Origin: Firm-04 sp045596625
GTDB lineage: Bacteria > Bacillota > Clostridia > Oscillospirales > Ruminococcaceae
Direction: 5' to 3'
NCBI GenBank assembly: GCA_045596625.1
Contig: JAZOCU010000052.1
Span: forward strand, 1 to 64,000
Length of the DNA: 64,000 nucleotides
Shown piece by piece: positions 32,832-41,358 of the stretch. The notes beneath the pieces were generated by a model, which was not told the origin of the DNA, did no database searches, and saw only the letters and a program-made list of their open reading frames with translations. The stretch's first letter is position 1. Every line of letters begins with the position of its first letter. Both the position numbers and the translations under genes were made by a program.

Positions 32832-34385
32832 TCAAGAGAGATATGCTGCCAGCTTGCCTACCAGATAGCTGCTCTGGATCATGGAAACATTATTGGCGAA
32901 AATCACATCCGCATTGGGATACTGTGCAGTAAATGCGGCAAGATCACGGGTATCATGCCGATAATCAAACGCATATACCGTTTCATAGCTGCCCGCAAGA
33001 AAAGGAATCAGCGCATTGCCGTAGGATTCTTTTATCAGAATACAGACAGAACCATCCTGCAGTGCAGAATTCTCTGTAACAACCTTTGCATGATCTCCGC
33101 CGGCAAAGGTGCTGTATTTGAGTCTTGCAGTATAATCCGTCACATCCGAAAGCAGCGGCCAATTGTGTGCGACACCGTCGGCATCGAAATATTCCATGGA
33201 GATGCTGTCATATTGCGGTACATAATATACATCAATAAAATCAGGATTAGCGGCAAGCTTTGGATGCTCATTGGTATCCCGATAGAAGGTGCCCAAAAAG
33301 CCCTCATAGCGTTTCGACTCCATCTCACTCAATGCCGGAGCCGTTTTGCCGGTCTGGCTGCAAAATGCAGAAAAAGCATAATAAGCACCCAGTGCTGTCC
33401 AGTGATGATCGGTTCGGAAAAAGATGTACTCGCTGCGATGGGCACGCAGGGTATCATAGATTGAAACCGGCTGTACTCTATTCTGCAGCTTGGCGTTGAG
33501 CTTTTCTATGGATGTTTTCTGATTGGTAGACGGAACCTGATCTGCATATTCATCTGGCAGTGTGATTCCCATACTGTTGGGAATCATCATGGAATAAACC
33601 CTCACCGTATCGGGTACGGCTGCCGCAAACTGATTCAACGCATTGGCATATTGTGTAACATAATTATCGTTATAATAATAGCACTCATAAACCGTATCAC
33701 CATCACGCACCACAACATCATAGAGCTGATAATCCCCCTGCGAAGGGATCACCTCGCCGCCATCAGGCGATTTCTGCGGCTCTGTTACAGTGCTGGTAGT
33801 AGTCTGCTCGCTGCTTATGACAGAAGCAGTAGTGGCTGTTGTAGCGGCAGTTGTTTCCTTCGGCGCAAGCTCACGCAGATTGACTGCAAGGGACTTCCCT
33901 GTAGCCAGCACCTCATCCACGATTTTTTTAGCTGCAGCGGGATCCGGTGTCACACAAAGTATGGCATAGCTGCCTCCGGTTATTACGATTGCATCCTTCA
34001 GCTTTTCCACCTGCTCCGGTGCGTAGCGTTCATATTCTCTTTCCATTTCCTGCAAATAGCTTTCCATAGAGCCTTTGATCGCTTTTACTGCAGCATCATC
34101 GGCTCCGCAGAACACAGCGATCATATCAGGCATAGTACCTGCGGCCGAATAGCCTGCGGCATCGGTATAGCCTGTAATATTCATCAGCAATGCCATCGTT
34201 GCACCGCTGTTGGATTTCAGCTCCGCATCCAGCGGGATCTTCTGATAAAGCGTATCCGCAAAATCCTGTGCCGAGATCGACACTGTTACATCGGCTCCGG
34301 AATCCTCATTGCATCCGCTGCAAAAGCAAAGGATGCTGATACTCACCAATAATAAAGCTACGCATTTCCCAAATGAGAATTTCAT
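32832..34385 (-). CDS. DUF4358-DHHW lipoprotein
   Basis: A 517-residue lipoprotein, with a signal ending in CSG and lipid-bearing Cys25. Residues about 35-155 resemble DUF4358 (SISAQDFADTLYQKI, AVFCGADDAAVKAIK, GSYAILCVTPD). A Thr/Ser-rich linker (about 175-205) joins it to a DHHW domain with YIFFRTDHHWTALGAYYAF and IKESYGNALIPFL. The first gene of the O-acylation unit, 42 bases before the MBOAT gene. Start ATG 34385 behind AAAGGAAA. The DUF4358-DHHW combination lets one protein tether to the outer membrane face and handle the acyl group. Confidence 0.87.
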   Translation of the reverse strand: MKFSFGKCVALLLVSISILCFCSGCNEDSGADVTVSISAQDFADTLYQKIPLDAELKSNSGATMALLMNITGYTDAAGYSAAGTMPDMIAVFCGADDAAVKAIKGSMESYLQEMEREYERYAPEQVEKLKDAIVITGGSYAILCVTPDPAAAKKIVDEVLATGKSLAVNLRELAPKETTAATTATTASVISSEQTTTSTVTEPQKSPDGGEVIPSQGDYQLYDVVVRDGDTVYECYYYNDNYVTQYANALNQFAAAVPDTVRVYSMMIPNSMGITLPDEYADQVPSTNQKTSIEKLNAKLQNRVQPVSIYDTLRAHRSEYIFFRTDHHWTALGAYYAFSAFCSQTGKTAPALSEMESKRYEGFLGTFYRDTNEHPKLAANPDFIDVYYVPQYDSISMEYFDADGVAHNWPLLSDVTDYTARLKYSTFAGGDHAKVVTENSALQDGSVCILIKESYGNALIPFLAGSYETVYAFDYRHDTRDLAAFTAQYPNADVIFANNVSMIQSSYLVGKLAAYLS

Positions 34386-34485
34386 GAATCGTTTCCTTTC
34401 TGTTTTTCGGTGTTCAAAATCCGTATCCCTGACTCGGAAAAAGCACAGTCCAAAGCCATCAAAGGGACATAATGATTCATCTTCT

Positions 34486-34514
34486 ATTATACCCCTTACC
34501 GCTGCAAAAATCAA
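34486..34514 (-). promoter_or_regulatory. Promoter of the O-acylation operon
   Basis: TTGATT (34514-34509), 17-base spacer, TATAAT (34491-34486) on the minus strand, about 100 bases before the lipoprotein start. Confidence 0.8.
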
Positions 34515-34604
34515 GGATTTCTTCTCCCCGCCGCTTCCAATTTTCGACAGGATTCCTCAAGGCATTTTGTCGATTTTGTTTGACATTCTTTCGCAAAATA
34601 CAAA

Positions 34605-34638
34605 GCCGCTTTCCGATCACTTGAAATCGGAAAGCGGC
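34605..34638 (-). terminator. Terminator after the TPR-like gene
   Basis: A 13-bp stem GCCGCTTTCCGAT/ATCGGAAAGCGGC with an 8-base loop, followed on the minus strand by TTTGTATTTTG. Confidence 0.88.
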
Positions 34639-34672
34639 ATCGCTTATTCTTAATTTGAACATGCAGATATTC

Positions 34673-35785
34673 TTACTCTGCAGAAGGATTCCCCGAATGC
34701 TGTGTCATGGTAATGTCGGGATGTACAGGTGTCTCCTGCGGTGCATTTTCGGGTGTCGTAAAACCAAGCTCCTTATCGACCTCTTTAAGTACTTTCATAA
34801 AGCGCGGATCATTCGTCAGATCATAGGCTACACGATAGAACAGGCCCATCAGCTGCGGCTGTCTGTGATCTCTTGCAGATTCGCCCAAGGTCACTGCCAG
34901 ATTTACCAGATCACTATTGGGCGGCATATCCAAGTCATACTTCTCAAAAGTATCCAAAATCTGACCGTTTGTGGGCTTTTCAAACACTCTTCCCATGGTA
35001 TGCAGTCTGCGGGTGACATCGGTCAGCTCCAGCTCCACAGCACGATTGCTTTCAAAGCAAAGACTCTTGAAATAGAATACCGCTGCATCATAAAACTCCT
35101 GTATCATAACACAGTAATAACCCATATTGCACAGAGTCCGTGCAATGCGGGAAGGCGTTGTACAGATCCGCAGCGTGTCACGGTTGATCTGCAGCAGCTT
35201 ATCGGGATTGCCGGCAAATTTATAGATCTCTGCCAGTTCAAAACGCACATCGGCATTCACCGGATTGAATCGGATTCCCCGCTCAACTGCCTGTGCAGCA
35301 GCTCTTACCTTGTGATTCTCCAGCAATACATAGCCATACATCGTGAGATAATGTGCAAAATCGAACGGTGCCCGATCAAAATCTGTAATCGTTGGATAAT
35401 ACATCCGATAGACATGATATTCAAAGGGATTGCGGAAGCTGAACCACTTTTTCTCACCGGTTTCAAAATGTGCATGAATGACTTCTGCGATCTCTGCCAG
35501 CAGCGTCTCGGCCTCCTGCATTTTGCCCTCGCTGATAAGATTCATTGCATCGTGGAATGCAAGATCCATTCTTTTGCCGCGGACAAATGTCGTTTTCCGC
35601 ATATGCTCCTGCGCATCCTTAGGCATCAGCGAAAATCCAAGCTCTGCAATTGCCGCAGTGATCTCGGCAGCATTCTCCTCACGGCGATACTGCTTTGCAA
35701 GATCCATCAGATATTGCAGATCTCTCTGGGGATCGCCGCTCAGCTCGGTACGGGCCTTGGCGATCAGTTCGGTTACATTGACCAT
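34673..35785 (-). CDS. TPR-like cytosolic protein, unknown function
   Basis: A 370-residue soluble protein made of helix pairs, with recognisable TPR-like stretches (AQAVERGIRFNPVNADVRFELAEIYKFAGNPDKLLQI). There is no signal peptide. It probably acts as a scaffold in a protein complex. Start ATG at 35785 behind GAGGGGAA. It follows aspS by about 100 bases on the same strand and is closed by its own terminator. No specific partner can be named. Confidence 0.75.
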   Translation of the reverse strand: MVNVTELIAKARTELSGDPQRDLQYLMDLAKQYRREENAAEITAAIAELGFSLMPKDAQEHMRKTTFVRGKRMDLAFHDAMNLISEGKMQEAETLLAEIAEVIHAHFETGEKKWFSFRNPFEYHVYRMYYPTITDFDRAPFDFAHYLTMYGYVLLENHKVRAAAQAVERGIRFNPVNADVRFELAEIYKFAGNPDKLLQINRDTLRICTTPSRIARTLCNMGYYCVMIQEFYDAAVFYFKSLCFESNRAVELELTDVTRRLHTMGRVFEKPTNGQILDTFEKYDLDMPPNSDLVNLAVTLGESARDHRQPQLMGLFYRVAYDLTNDPRFMKVLKEVDKELGFTTPENAPQETPVHPDITMTQHSGNPSAE

Positions 35786-35886
35786 TTTACAGTTCCCCTC
35801 TTTTTCAATGAATTTGATCCGAAAAAAGGCTTCGGCTGCCGCTTGTTGCAACATAACAGCAGCCGTAACCGCATTTTCGTTTTGTA

Positions 35887-37668
35887 TTATGCTTCTTTTT
35901 GCTCCTCAACAGCAGCAATGCCCAGAATATCTAAGCTTTCCCGGTCCACAGGAGAAGGACAGCCGCTCATCAGCTCTCTTGCATTCTGCACCTTCGGGAA
36001 CGCAACCACATCACGCAGACTGTCAGCCTCGGCAAGCACCATGGCAAGGCGATCCAGACCAATGCCCAATCCACCGTGAGGCGGTGCGCCATATTGATAT
36101 GCCTGCACAAGAAAACCGAATTTCGCTTCGATCTCCTCGGCAGAAAGGCCCAGTGCTTCAAACATCTTTTGCTGCAGTTCATAATCGGTAATACGAATCG
36201 AACCCGAACAAAGCTCGGTGCCGTTGAGCACCAGATCATACGCTTTGGCAAAGACTTTTTCAGGTGCCGAATCCAGATAGGGCAGACATTCATCCATCGG
36301 CATCGTGAAAGGATGATGCATCGCCATCCACTCACCGGTATCTTCGTTCTTCTCAAAGAACGGGAACTGGGTGATCCACAGGAAATTGAATTCCCCTGCC
36401 GGAATCAGCTCCAAAGCCTTACCCAGATGATTCCGCAGTGCACCCAGCACAGGCAGCGTCACAGAGGTCTTGTCGGCAACGATCAGCACCACATCGCCTT
36501 TTTCGGCACCGGCAGTCTCCAGCAATGTCTCCAGCTGACCTTCCTGCAGAAATTTGCCGAAGGAGCAGGCAGGCACATCCTCAACCCAGCGTACAAAAGC
36601 AAGTCCCTTTGCGCCAATACCTCTGACCATTTCCGTCAGCTTATCGATCTCTTTGCGTGTAAGCTTGGCAGCAGCGTTCTTGGCAGTGATGCATCGAACC
36701 GTTCCGCCGGCCGAAAGTGCATTTTCAAAAACAGGGAACGGGATCTGTGCTGCGATATCGGAAAGATCACAAAGCTCCATGCCAAAACGCAGATCGGGTT
36801 TATCGGAACCGAAACGATTCATAGCTTCGGTATAGGTCAGACGAGGCAGCGGTGTCTTCAAGCTCTTGCCCATCACCTTTTCAAACAATGCAATGAGGAA
36901 GCCCTCTGTCAGATCCAGAATATCATCCACATCCACAAAGGACATTTCCAGATCGATCTGTGTAAACTCCGGCTGACGGTCAGCGCGCAAATCCTCATCA
37001 CGGAAGCAGCGGGCAAGCTGAATATACCGATCATAGCCGGAAACCATCAGCAGCTGCTTATAGATCTGCGGAGACTGCGGCAGCGCATAAAACTCGCCGT
37101 GATGCACACGGGAGGGCACCAGATAATCTCTTGCGCCTTCCGGTGTGGATTTCATCATCATGGGTGTCTCGATCTCCAAAAAGCCGTTTGCATAGAAGTA
37201 TTCTCTTGCACATTGTGCGATCTTGTGACGCAGGATCAGATTCTGCTGCAAGGGTGCACGGCGCAGATCCAAATAACGATATTTCAAACGCAGCTCTTCA
37301 TTGACCTTAGTTTCCGCAGTGATCTCAAAGGGAGGCGTTTTTGCCTTGGCAAGGATCCGCAGATCTGTGACATAGATCTCCACATGACCTGTGGGGATCT
37401 TATTGTTTTTGCTTTCACGTTCCCGCACCTCGCCCTGTGCCATTACCACGTATTCACTGTGACAGGAAGCTGCTTTTTCAAAGATCTCCTTGTCTGTTGT
37501 GTCATCAAAGGTCAGCTGCACGACACCGGTACGGTCACGCAGTACGATAAAAATAATGCCGCCCTTATTTCTGACAGTATCACAGAAGCCGCCGACGGTA
37601 ACCGTCTGACCGGCTTCCAGCACCTCACCGCAATAGTGGGTGCGTTTGAGTCCCTGCATATTGTCCAT
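35887..37668 (-). CDS. aspS: Aspartyl-tRNA synthetase
   Basis: It charges tRNA-Asp. The 593-residue protein has the bacterial length: N-terminal OB fold (VTVGGFCDTVRNKGGIIFIVLRDRTG), class II catalytic core with motif 2 (FRDEDLRADRQPEFTQIDLEMSF), inserted GAD domain (about 290-410) and motif 3 (GLGIGLDRLAMVL). Start ATG 37668 behind AAGGAG. No T-box sequence was seen in the leader. It is followed by the TPR-like gene. Confidence 0.97.
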   Translation of the reverse strand: MDNMQGLKRTHYCGEVLEAGQTVTVGGFCDTVRNKGGIIFIVLRDRTGVVQLTFDDTTDKEIFEKAASCHSEYVVMAQGEVRERESKNNKIPTGHVEIYVTDLRILAKAKTPPFEITAETKVNEELRLKYRYLDLRRAPLQQNLILRHKIAQCAREYFYANGFLEIETPMMMKSTPEGARDYLVPSRVHHGEFYALPQSPQIYKQLLMVSGYDRYIQLARCFRDEDLRADRQPEFTQIDLEMSFVDVDDILDLTEGFLIALFEKVMGKSLKTPLPRLTYTEAMNRFGSDKPDLRFGMELCDLSDIAAQIPFPVFENALSAGGTVRCITAKNAAAKLTRKEIDKLTEMVRGIGAKGLAFVRWVEDVPACSFGKFLQEGQLETLLETAGAEKGDVVLIVADKTSVTLPVLGALRNHLGKALELIPAGEFNFLWITQFPFFEKNEDTGEWMAMHHPFTMPMDECLPYLDSAPEKVFAKAYDLVLNGTELCSGSIRITDYELQQKMFEALGLSAEEIEAKFGFLVQAYQYGAPPHGGLGIGLDRLAMVLAEADSLRDVVAFPKVQNARELMSGCPSPVDRESLDILGIAAVEEQKEA

Positions 37669-37752
37669 TGTTCAAAACTCCTTCACTCAATTATTCATCA
37701 TATCATAATCAATATGCGTTCATACAAATCCATTGATCCGGTAGAAATATCA

Positions 37753-38298
37753 TCATCGCATCAATCGCCGCCGTACCACACTGTAATAAAAATCGGTCAA
37801 ACCGCTGAGCGATGCTTCGTAGATAAGAAACACAGCAATGGCAGCAATATCCAAAACCGGGAGCAGCCAGCCTGCGAATTCATCAAAGGTAGGCAATCCC
37901 AGCACATATATCGTCAGCAGATAATCCACGATCAGAAACAGCTGGAACAAAATAAGCTTAGCGATCAGCCGCAGCAGCTTCGACGGAATTTTATTCATAT
38001 AAGGCCGCAGCAGCGGATAATATCCAAAAAACAAAATAAACATCAACGCAGCTTCTTTATCATAGGTCACCACCATGGAAAGCAGACTTACCGCCACATA
38101 GGTCAGTAATGCCCAGCTTGTCCCTACCTCAGCCACCAGAATAATCAGCAGTACGCCTGCAACCATAGGCGCCGCTATATACAGCATCGGTACGACACCG
38201 GTCAGAAACATGGTTGCCAGACAAAGCGCCGCAATAATTCCGCCCAATGCCACACGATAGCTGATCCGCATGGCTTGCCTGTTCTTCTCTCTGCTCAT
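37753..38298 (-). CDS. Integral membrane protein, ECF-S-like, unknown substrate
   Basis: A 181-residue protein with about five or six membrane segments (ISYRVALGGIIAALCLATMFLTG, LYIAAPMVAGVLLIILVAEVG, WALLTYVAVSLLSMVV and others), a pattern resembling substrate-binding S components of energy-coupling factor transporters. No ATPase genes are near. Its ATG overlaps the stop of the SGNH lipoprotein gene upstream (ATGA at 38295-38298), so the two are co-translated. Confidence 0.7.
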   Translation of the reverse strand: MSREKNRQAMRISYRVALGGIIAALCLATMFLTGVVPMLYIAAPMVAGVLLIILVAEVGTSWALLTYVAVSLLSMVVTYDKEAALMFILFFGYYPLLRPYMNKIPSKLLRLIAKLILFQLFLIVDYLLTIYVLGLPTFDEFAGWLLPVLDIAAIAVFLIYEASLSGLTDFYYSVVRRRLMR

Positions 38299-39509
38299 GA
38301 TCCTGTTGCACCGATCGCCAATATTTCAAATTGCTTTTCGGTATGATCCGCCAGCATTTTCAGCTCCACCTGTAATTCCTGCACCGTATCGCTTTCATAT
38401 ACCAGATCCACCGCAGGGCCGTCCCATGCATTGGAGCCAAAGCCATTGACGATTGCCTCAAGCTTTCCGTTCACATAAACGCCCAGCATACCGAAATCGG
38501 GACTGCTCGCTTTTTTATACACAATAAACAGCTCTTTGGTTTTCACCGTAAAGGCAAGCGGTGCATTCTCCATATCCTTCTGATAGGTAAAGCCGGCTTG
38601 AAAATGACTGTTGGTCGTTCGCACTGCCCATGCACCGTCTTTGAATTTCAAATTGGAAGCATCCAGAAGTGTCGCATTTTCATAGAGCTGCGGTTCCAGT
38701 GCTTCTGCAGGCATTGTATAGGATTTCGAAGTCTTTTGTGCCGCTGCTTTTTCAAAATAGCGGGCGATGAATTCTGCCACCAATGCATGACCGGCAACAT
38801 TCGGATGCACATCATCATCGGAATACGCATCCCATGTCATTCTGCCGCTCTCCAGCTCCGGTACAAGAGCATCCCGGACACTGATCATGCCAAGATCATA
38901 ATGCTCACCGATTTTCTGCTGATTGTCCTGACAGGTATGTCCGTTTTCCATATAGGTGAACAACAAGATCACTGCCGGTTGATTCTCCTGTGCAAGACAT
39001 GCCCGTACCAGGCTTTCATAAGCAACGACATATTGGTATTCTCCGCCGTCGTTTACGGCAAATTCAATAAAAATAATATCGGGATCGGTTGCCAGCAATT
39101 CTGTGGATGCCCGCAGATTTCCTAATACAGAAGGCGTTCCGGAAAGACCATTGTTCTGGCAGGTCACGGTGCCGCCCTTGAGATAGGTTGTCTGAAAGTC
39201 TGCAGCTGATAAGGAAGCATAGCATTCAGGAGACCGTGCCCCCGCAGAATAGCCCTCGGTAATAGAGCCGCCGATATAGCCGATGGTAAGATCTTCGCCC
39301 TGCTGTGCACGTTCCATCACCGCGTTGAGCCGATAGGTGTTACCCAATTGCACCACAGAGCGTTCTACCATGGCTGCATGAAATTCCTCCGGCGTTTCCG
39401 GCATTTTCGAAGATTCTCCACATCCCGTCAGCAGACCGCTGCCCAAAGCAAGCGCAGCTGCCGTCATCAATGCAACATGCTTTCGTCTCGTTGAACCCTG
39501 CCGCTTCAT
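38295..39509 (-). CDS. SGNH/GDSL-type lipoprotein esterase
   Basis: A 404-residue lipoprotein (signal ending LLTGC, lipid Cys30) with the SGNH hydrolase core: Ser82 in IGYIGGSITEGYSAG, Asn153 in EFAVND, Asp233 and His235 in DDDVHPNVAGH. A C-terminal beta domain (about 265-404) may bind carbohydrate. Such enzymes usually remove acyl groups from polysaccharides, matching the O-acylation cluster next door at 30192-34385. Start ATG 39509. Coupled by overlap to the membrane protein downstream. Confidence 0.88.
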   Translation of the reverse strand: MKRQGSTRRKHVALMTAAALALGSGLLTGCGESSKMPETPEEFHAAMVERSVVQLGNTYRLNAVMERAQQGEDLTIGYIGGSITEGYSAGARSPECYASLSAADFQTTYLKGGTVTCQNNGLSGTPSVLGNLRASTELLATDPDIIFIEFAVNDGGEYQYVVAYESLVRACLAQENQPAVILLFTYMENGHTCQDNQQKIGEHYDLGMISVRDALVPELESGRMTWDAYSDDDVHPNVAGHALVAEFIARYFEKAAAQKTSKSYTMPAEALEPQLYENATLLDASNLKFKDGAWAVRTTNSHFQAGFTYQKDMENAPLAFTVKTKELFIVYKKASSPDFGMLGVYVNGKLEAIVNGFGSNAWDGPAVDLVYESDTVQELQVELKMLADHTEKQFEILAIGATGS

Positions 39510-39583
39510 GGCTTCACCTCTTTACTCTCGGTAAAAGCAGATTCATAAAAACCATGTTTTCACCCATAACTGATATCCTTTTT

Positions 39584-39611
39584 ATTATACCATATTTTCG
39601 CTATCTGTCAA
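39584..39611 (-). promoter_or_regulatory. Promoter of the SGNH lipoprotein unit
   Basis: TTGACA (39611-39606), 16-base spacer, TATAAT (39589-39584) on the minus strand, about 75 bases before the start codon. Confidence 0.85.
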
Positions 39612-39701
39612 GGGATAAACAAAAGCCGAAAGGATGGCGCTGCCTCTGTGGGAATTTCAATTCTCGGTCGCCTTTTTAGGATATGAAATGCACCGACAGC
39701 A

Positions 39702-39732
39702 AAAAAAGATCACGCTGAGCGTGATCTTTTTC
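39702..39732 (-). terminator. Terminator after the GNAT gene
   Basis: A 12-bp stem AAAGATCACGCT/AGCGTGATCTTT; on the minus strand TTTTTTT follows. It lies 13 bases after the GNAT stop. Confidence 0.88.
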
Positions 39733-39744
39733 AAAAACAAGAAC

Positions 39745-40206
39745 TCATTCTCCGGACAACATCCACCGACGGAAGTTCGGATGCTCTGCAAAGCCAATAC
39801 TCTCATAAAACGGCACACCCATATCCGATGCCGTAACATAGAGCTCACCGCATTCCCGTTGACGTGCAAGCTTTGCTAACTTTTGCAAGATCGCTGTGCC
39901 GACACCCATTCTGCGGAATTCCGGCTCTGTGTACATAGCAAAAATCACGCCGATCTTTCCGGTGGGATTGGCATAATACGGTGCTTTGTTGGCATAACTG
40001 ATGCCGCCGGTTGCAATTACCCGATCCTCGCAGACCGCAACCAGCATCGTTTGGGCACCGGTCGTCAAAACCTCTCGATAATACGCAAATAACGGCTCCG
40101 ATAGGTCACAAGTAGCAACAGCGCCTTCACTGGCAAGCTGCTTTATACGCAGTTCTACCAAAGCGCCGATATCGGACGCTACTGCCGGACGAATCATCCA
40201 CTCCAT
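39745..40206 (-). CDS. GNAT family N-acetyltransferase
   Basis: A 153-residue Gcn5-type acetyltransferase. The acetyl-CoA loop reads VIFAMYTEPEFRRMGVGTAILQKLAKLAR, followed by ELYVTASDMGVPFYESIGF. The likely start is the ATG at 40206, with GGAGGGG seven bases upstream. No stop separates it from the mutY frame ahead of it, so the two run as one continuous frame; its own ribosome binding site means it can also be made separately. Substrate unknown. Confidence 0.85.
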   Translation of the reverse strand: MEWMIRPAVASDIGALVELRIKQLASEGAVATCDLSEPLFAYYREVLTTGAQTMLVAVCEDRVIATGGISYANKAPYYANPTGKIGVIFAMYTEPEFRRMGVGTAILQKLAKLARQRECGELYVTASDMGVPFYESIGFAEHPNFRRWMLSGE

Positions 40207-41322
40207 ATGTATTCCCCTCCGATCACATTGAAAAATTGATACTGCTTCCGATGAAAAATCGGGCAGTGCGATGCGAAATGCTGTAGGTAATGCTGTTTCT
40301 GCCTCAAGTGCCGCAATAGGAAACCACGTAAATTCCTCCGGGCATGCTTTGCAATGCAGATACACACAGGTCATATGCCATTCGATATGTGTAAAGATAT
40401 GCACACGTCGTGTCACTGATACCAGTTCTGAGGGCATACAATTCCACGATGCGGTCGCATTGAGTGCTTCCTGCGGTGCCAGCTTTCCATCAATATGCGG
40501 AAGCTCCCACATACCGGCAAGCAGCCCTCGGTCAGGCCGTTTCCGCAATGCGATCTTTTCACCACAGCGCAGAATATAAACCGTATGATACTCGATTCTT
40601 CTTGATTTTTTCTTTTTTCTCACCGGATACTGCATCACAGCATCCGCAGCTCTGGCGGCACAGAATGCCTTGCAGGGACATTGTTCGCAATGGGGTGTGC
40701 CGTTGGGAATGCAGATCATCGCACCCAATTCCATCAATGCCTGCGTCAGGATTCCGCACTCCCCGTGCTGCTGATATACATCTCTGAGCAGTTCACGGAT
40801 CTCACGGCGAAAGATGGTCTCATCAATACAGCGGCTGTCTGCACAGATCCGGCTTATCACACGCAGCACATTGCCATCCACCGCAGGCTCCGGCAAATCA
40901 TAGCAGATCGACGCAATGGCACCGGCGGTATATTCCCCCACACCGGGCAGCTTTCGCAGCGATTCGTAATCGGAAGGGAACACGCCATCCGATTCTTCCA
41001 TGATCTGTTTGGCTGTGCGCTGAAGATTTCTGGCTCGGCTGTAATAGCCCAGACCTTCCTACAGCTTCATCAATGTTTCCTCATTACATTGAGAAAGCGC
41101 ACGCAAAGTCGGCAGACGTTTCAGAAAACGGATATAATACGGTTTTACAGCCTCTACACGAGTCTGCTGCAGCATGATCTCGGAAAGCCAAACATGATAC
41201 GGCTCCCGATCATTGCGCCACGGCAAGCTGCGGGCATTCTGCCGATACCATGGGATCAGCACATCCGGCAGCTTTCCGATCTGCTGTGATAAGATCTTTG
41301 CATTCTGTTCCATATTGGACAC
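40207..41322 (-). pseudogene. mutY: mutY (adenine glycosylase) with an amber codon
   Basis: A/G-specific adenine glycosylase, which removes A mispaired with 8-oxoG. The N-terminal part (41322-41062) is normal, with the catalytic Glu in WLSEIMLQQTRVEA. At 41061-41059 the frame meets TAG after MKL, just before EGLGYYSRARN, where the family has Trp: one base (TGG to TAG) explains it. The reading frame then resumes intact, with LPGVGEYTAGAIA, the catalytic Asp in PAVDGNVLRV, four Fe-S cysteines (CIPNGTPHCEQCPCKAFC) and the C-terminal domain. There is no stop before the GNAT gene. The start is a GTG at 41322. Either a recent pseudogene or a sequencing error. Confidence 0.9.
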
Positions 41323-41358
41323 CCGATTCCTTTTCGGTATACGGCAGACAAATGAAAA

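Noticed and set aside
34655..36079. A 474-codon + strand frame opposite the TPR-like gene
   Set aside because: Antisense shadow with unlikely Cys/His-rich composition; the minus-strand gene has a proper start and binding site.
36076..38109. A 677-codon open frame on the + strand opposite aspS
   Set aside because: It is antisense to aspS and its neighbour, has odd composition (rich in His, Gln, Ile) and no ribosome binding site; it is a shadow of the real genes.
41059..41061. Stop codon recoding (amber read-through) in mutY
   Set aside because: TAG is used as an ordinary stop (spoIVB), and there is no recoding signal around it; a point mutation or sequence error is simpler.
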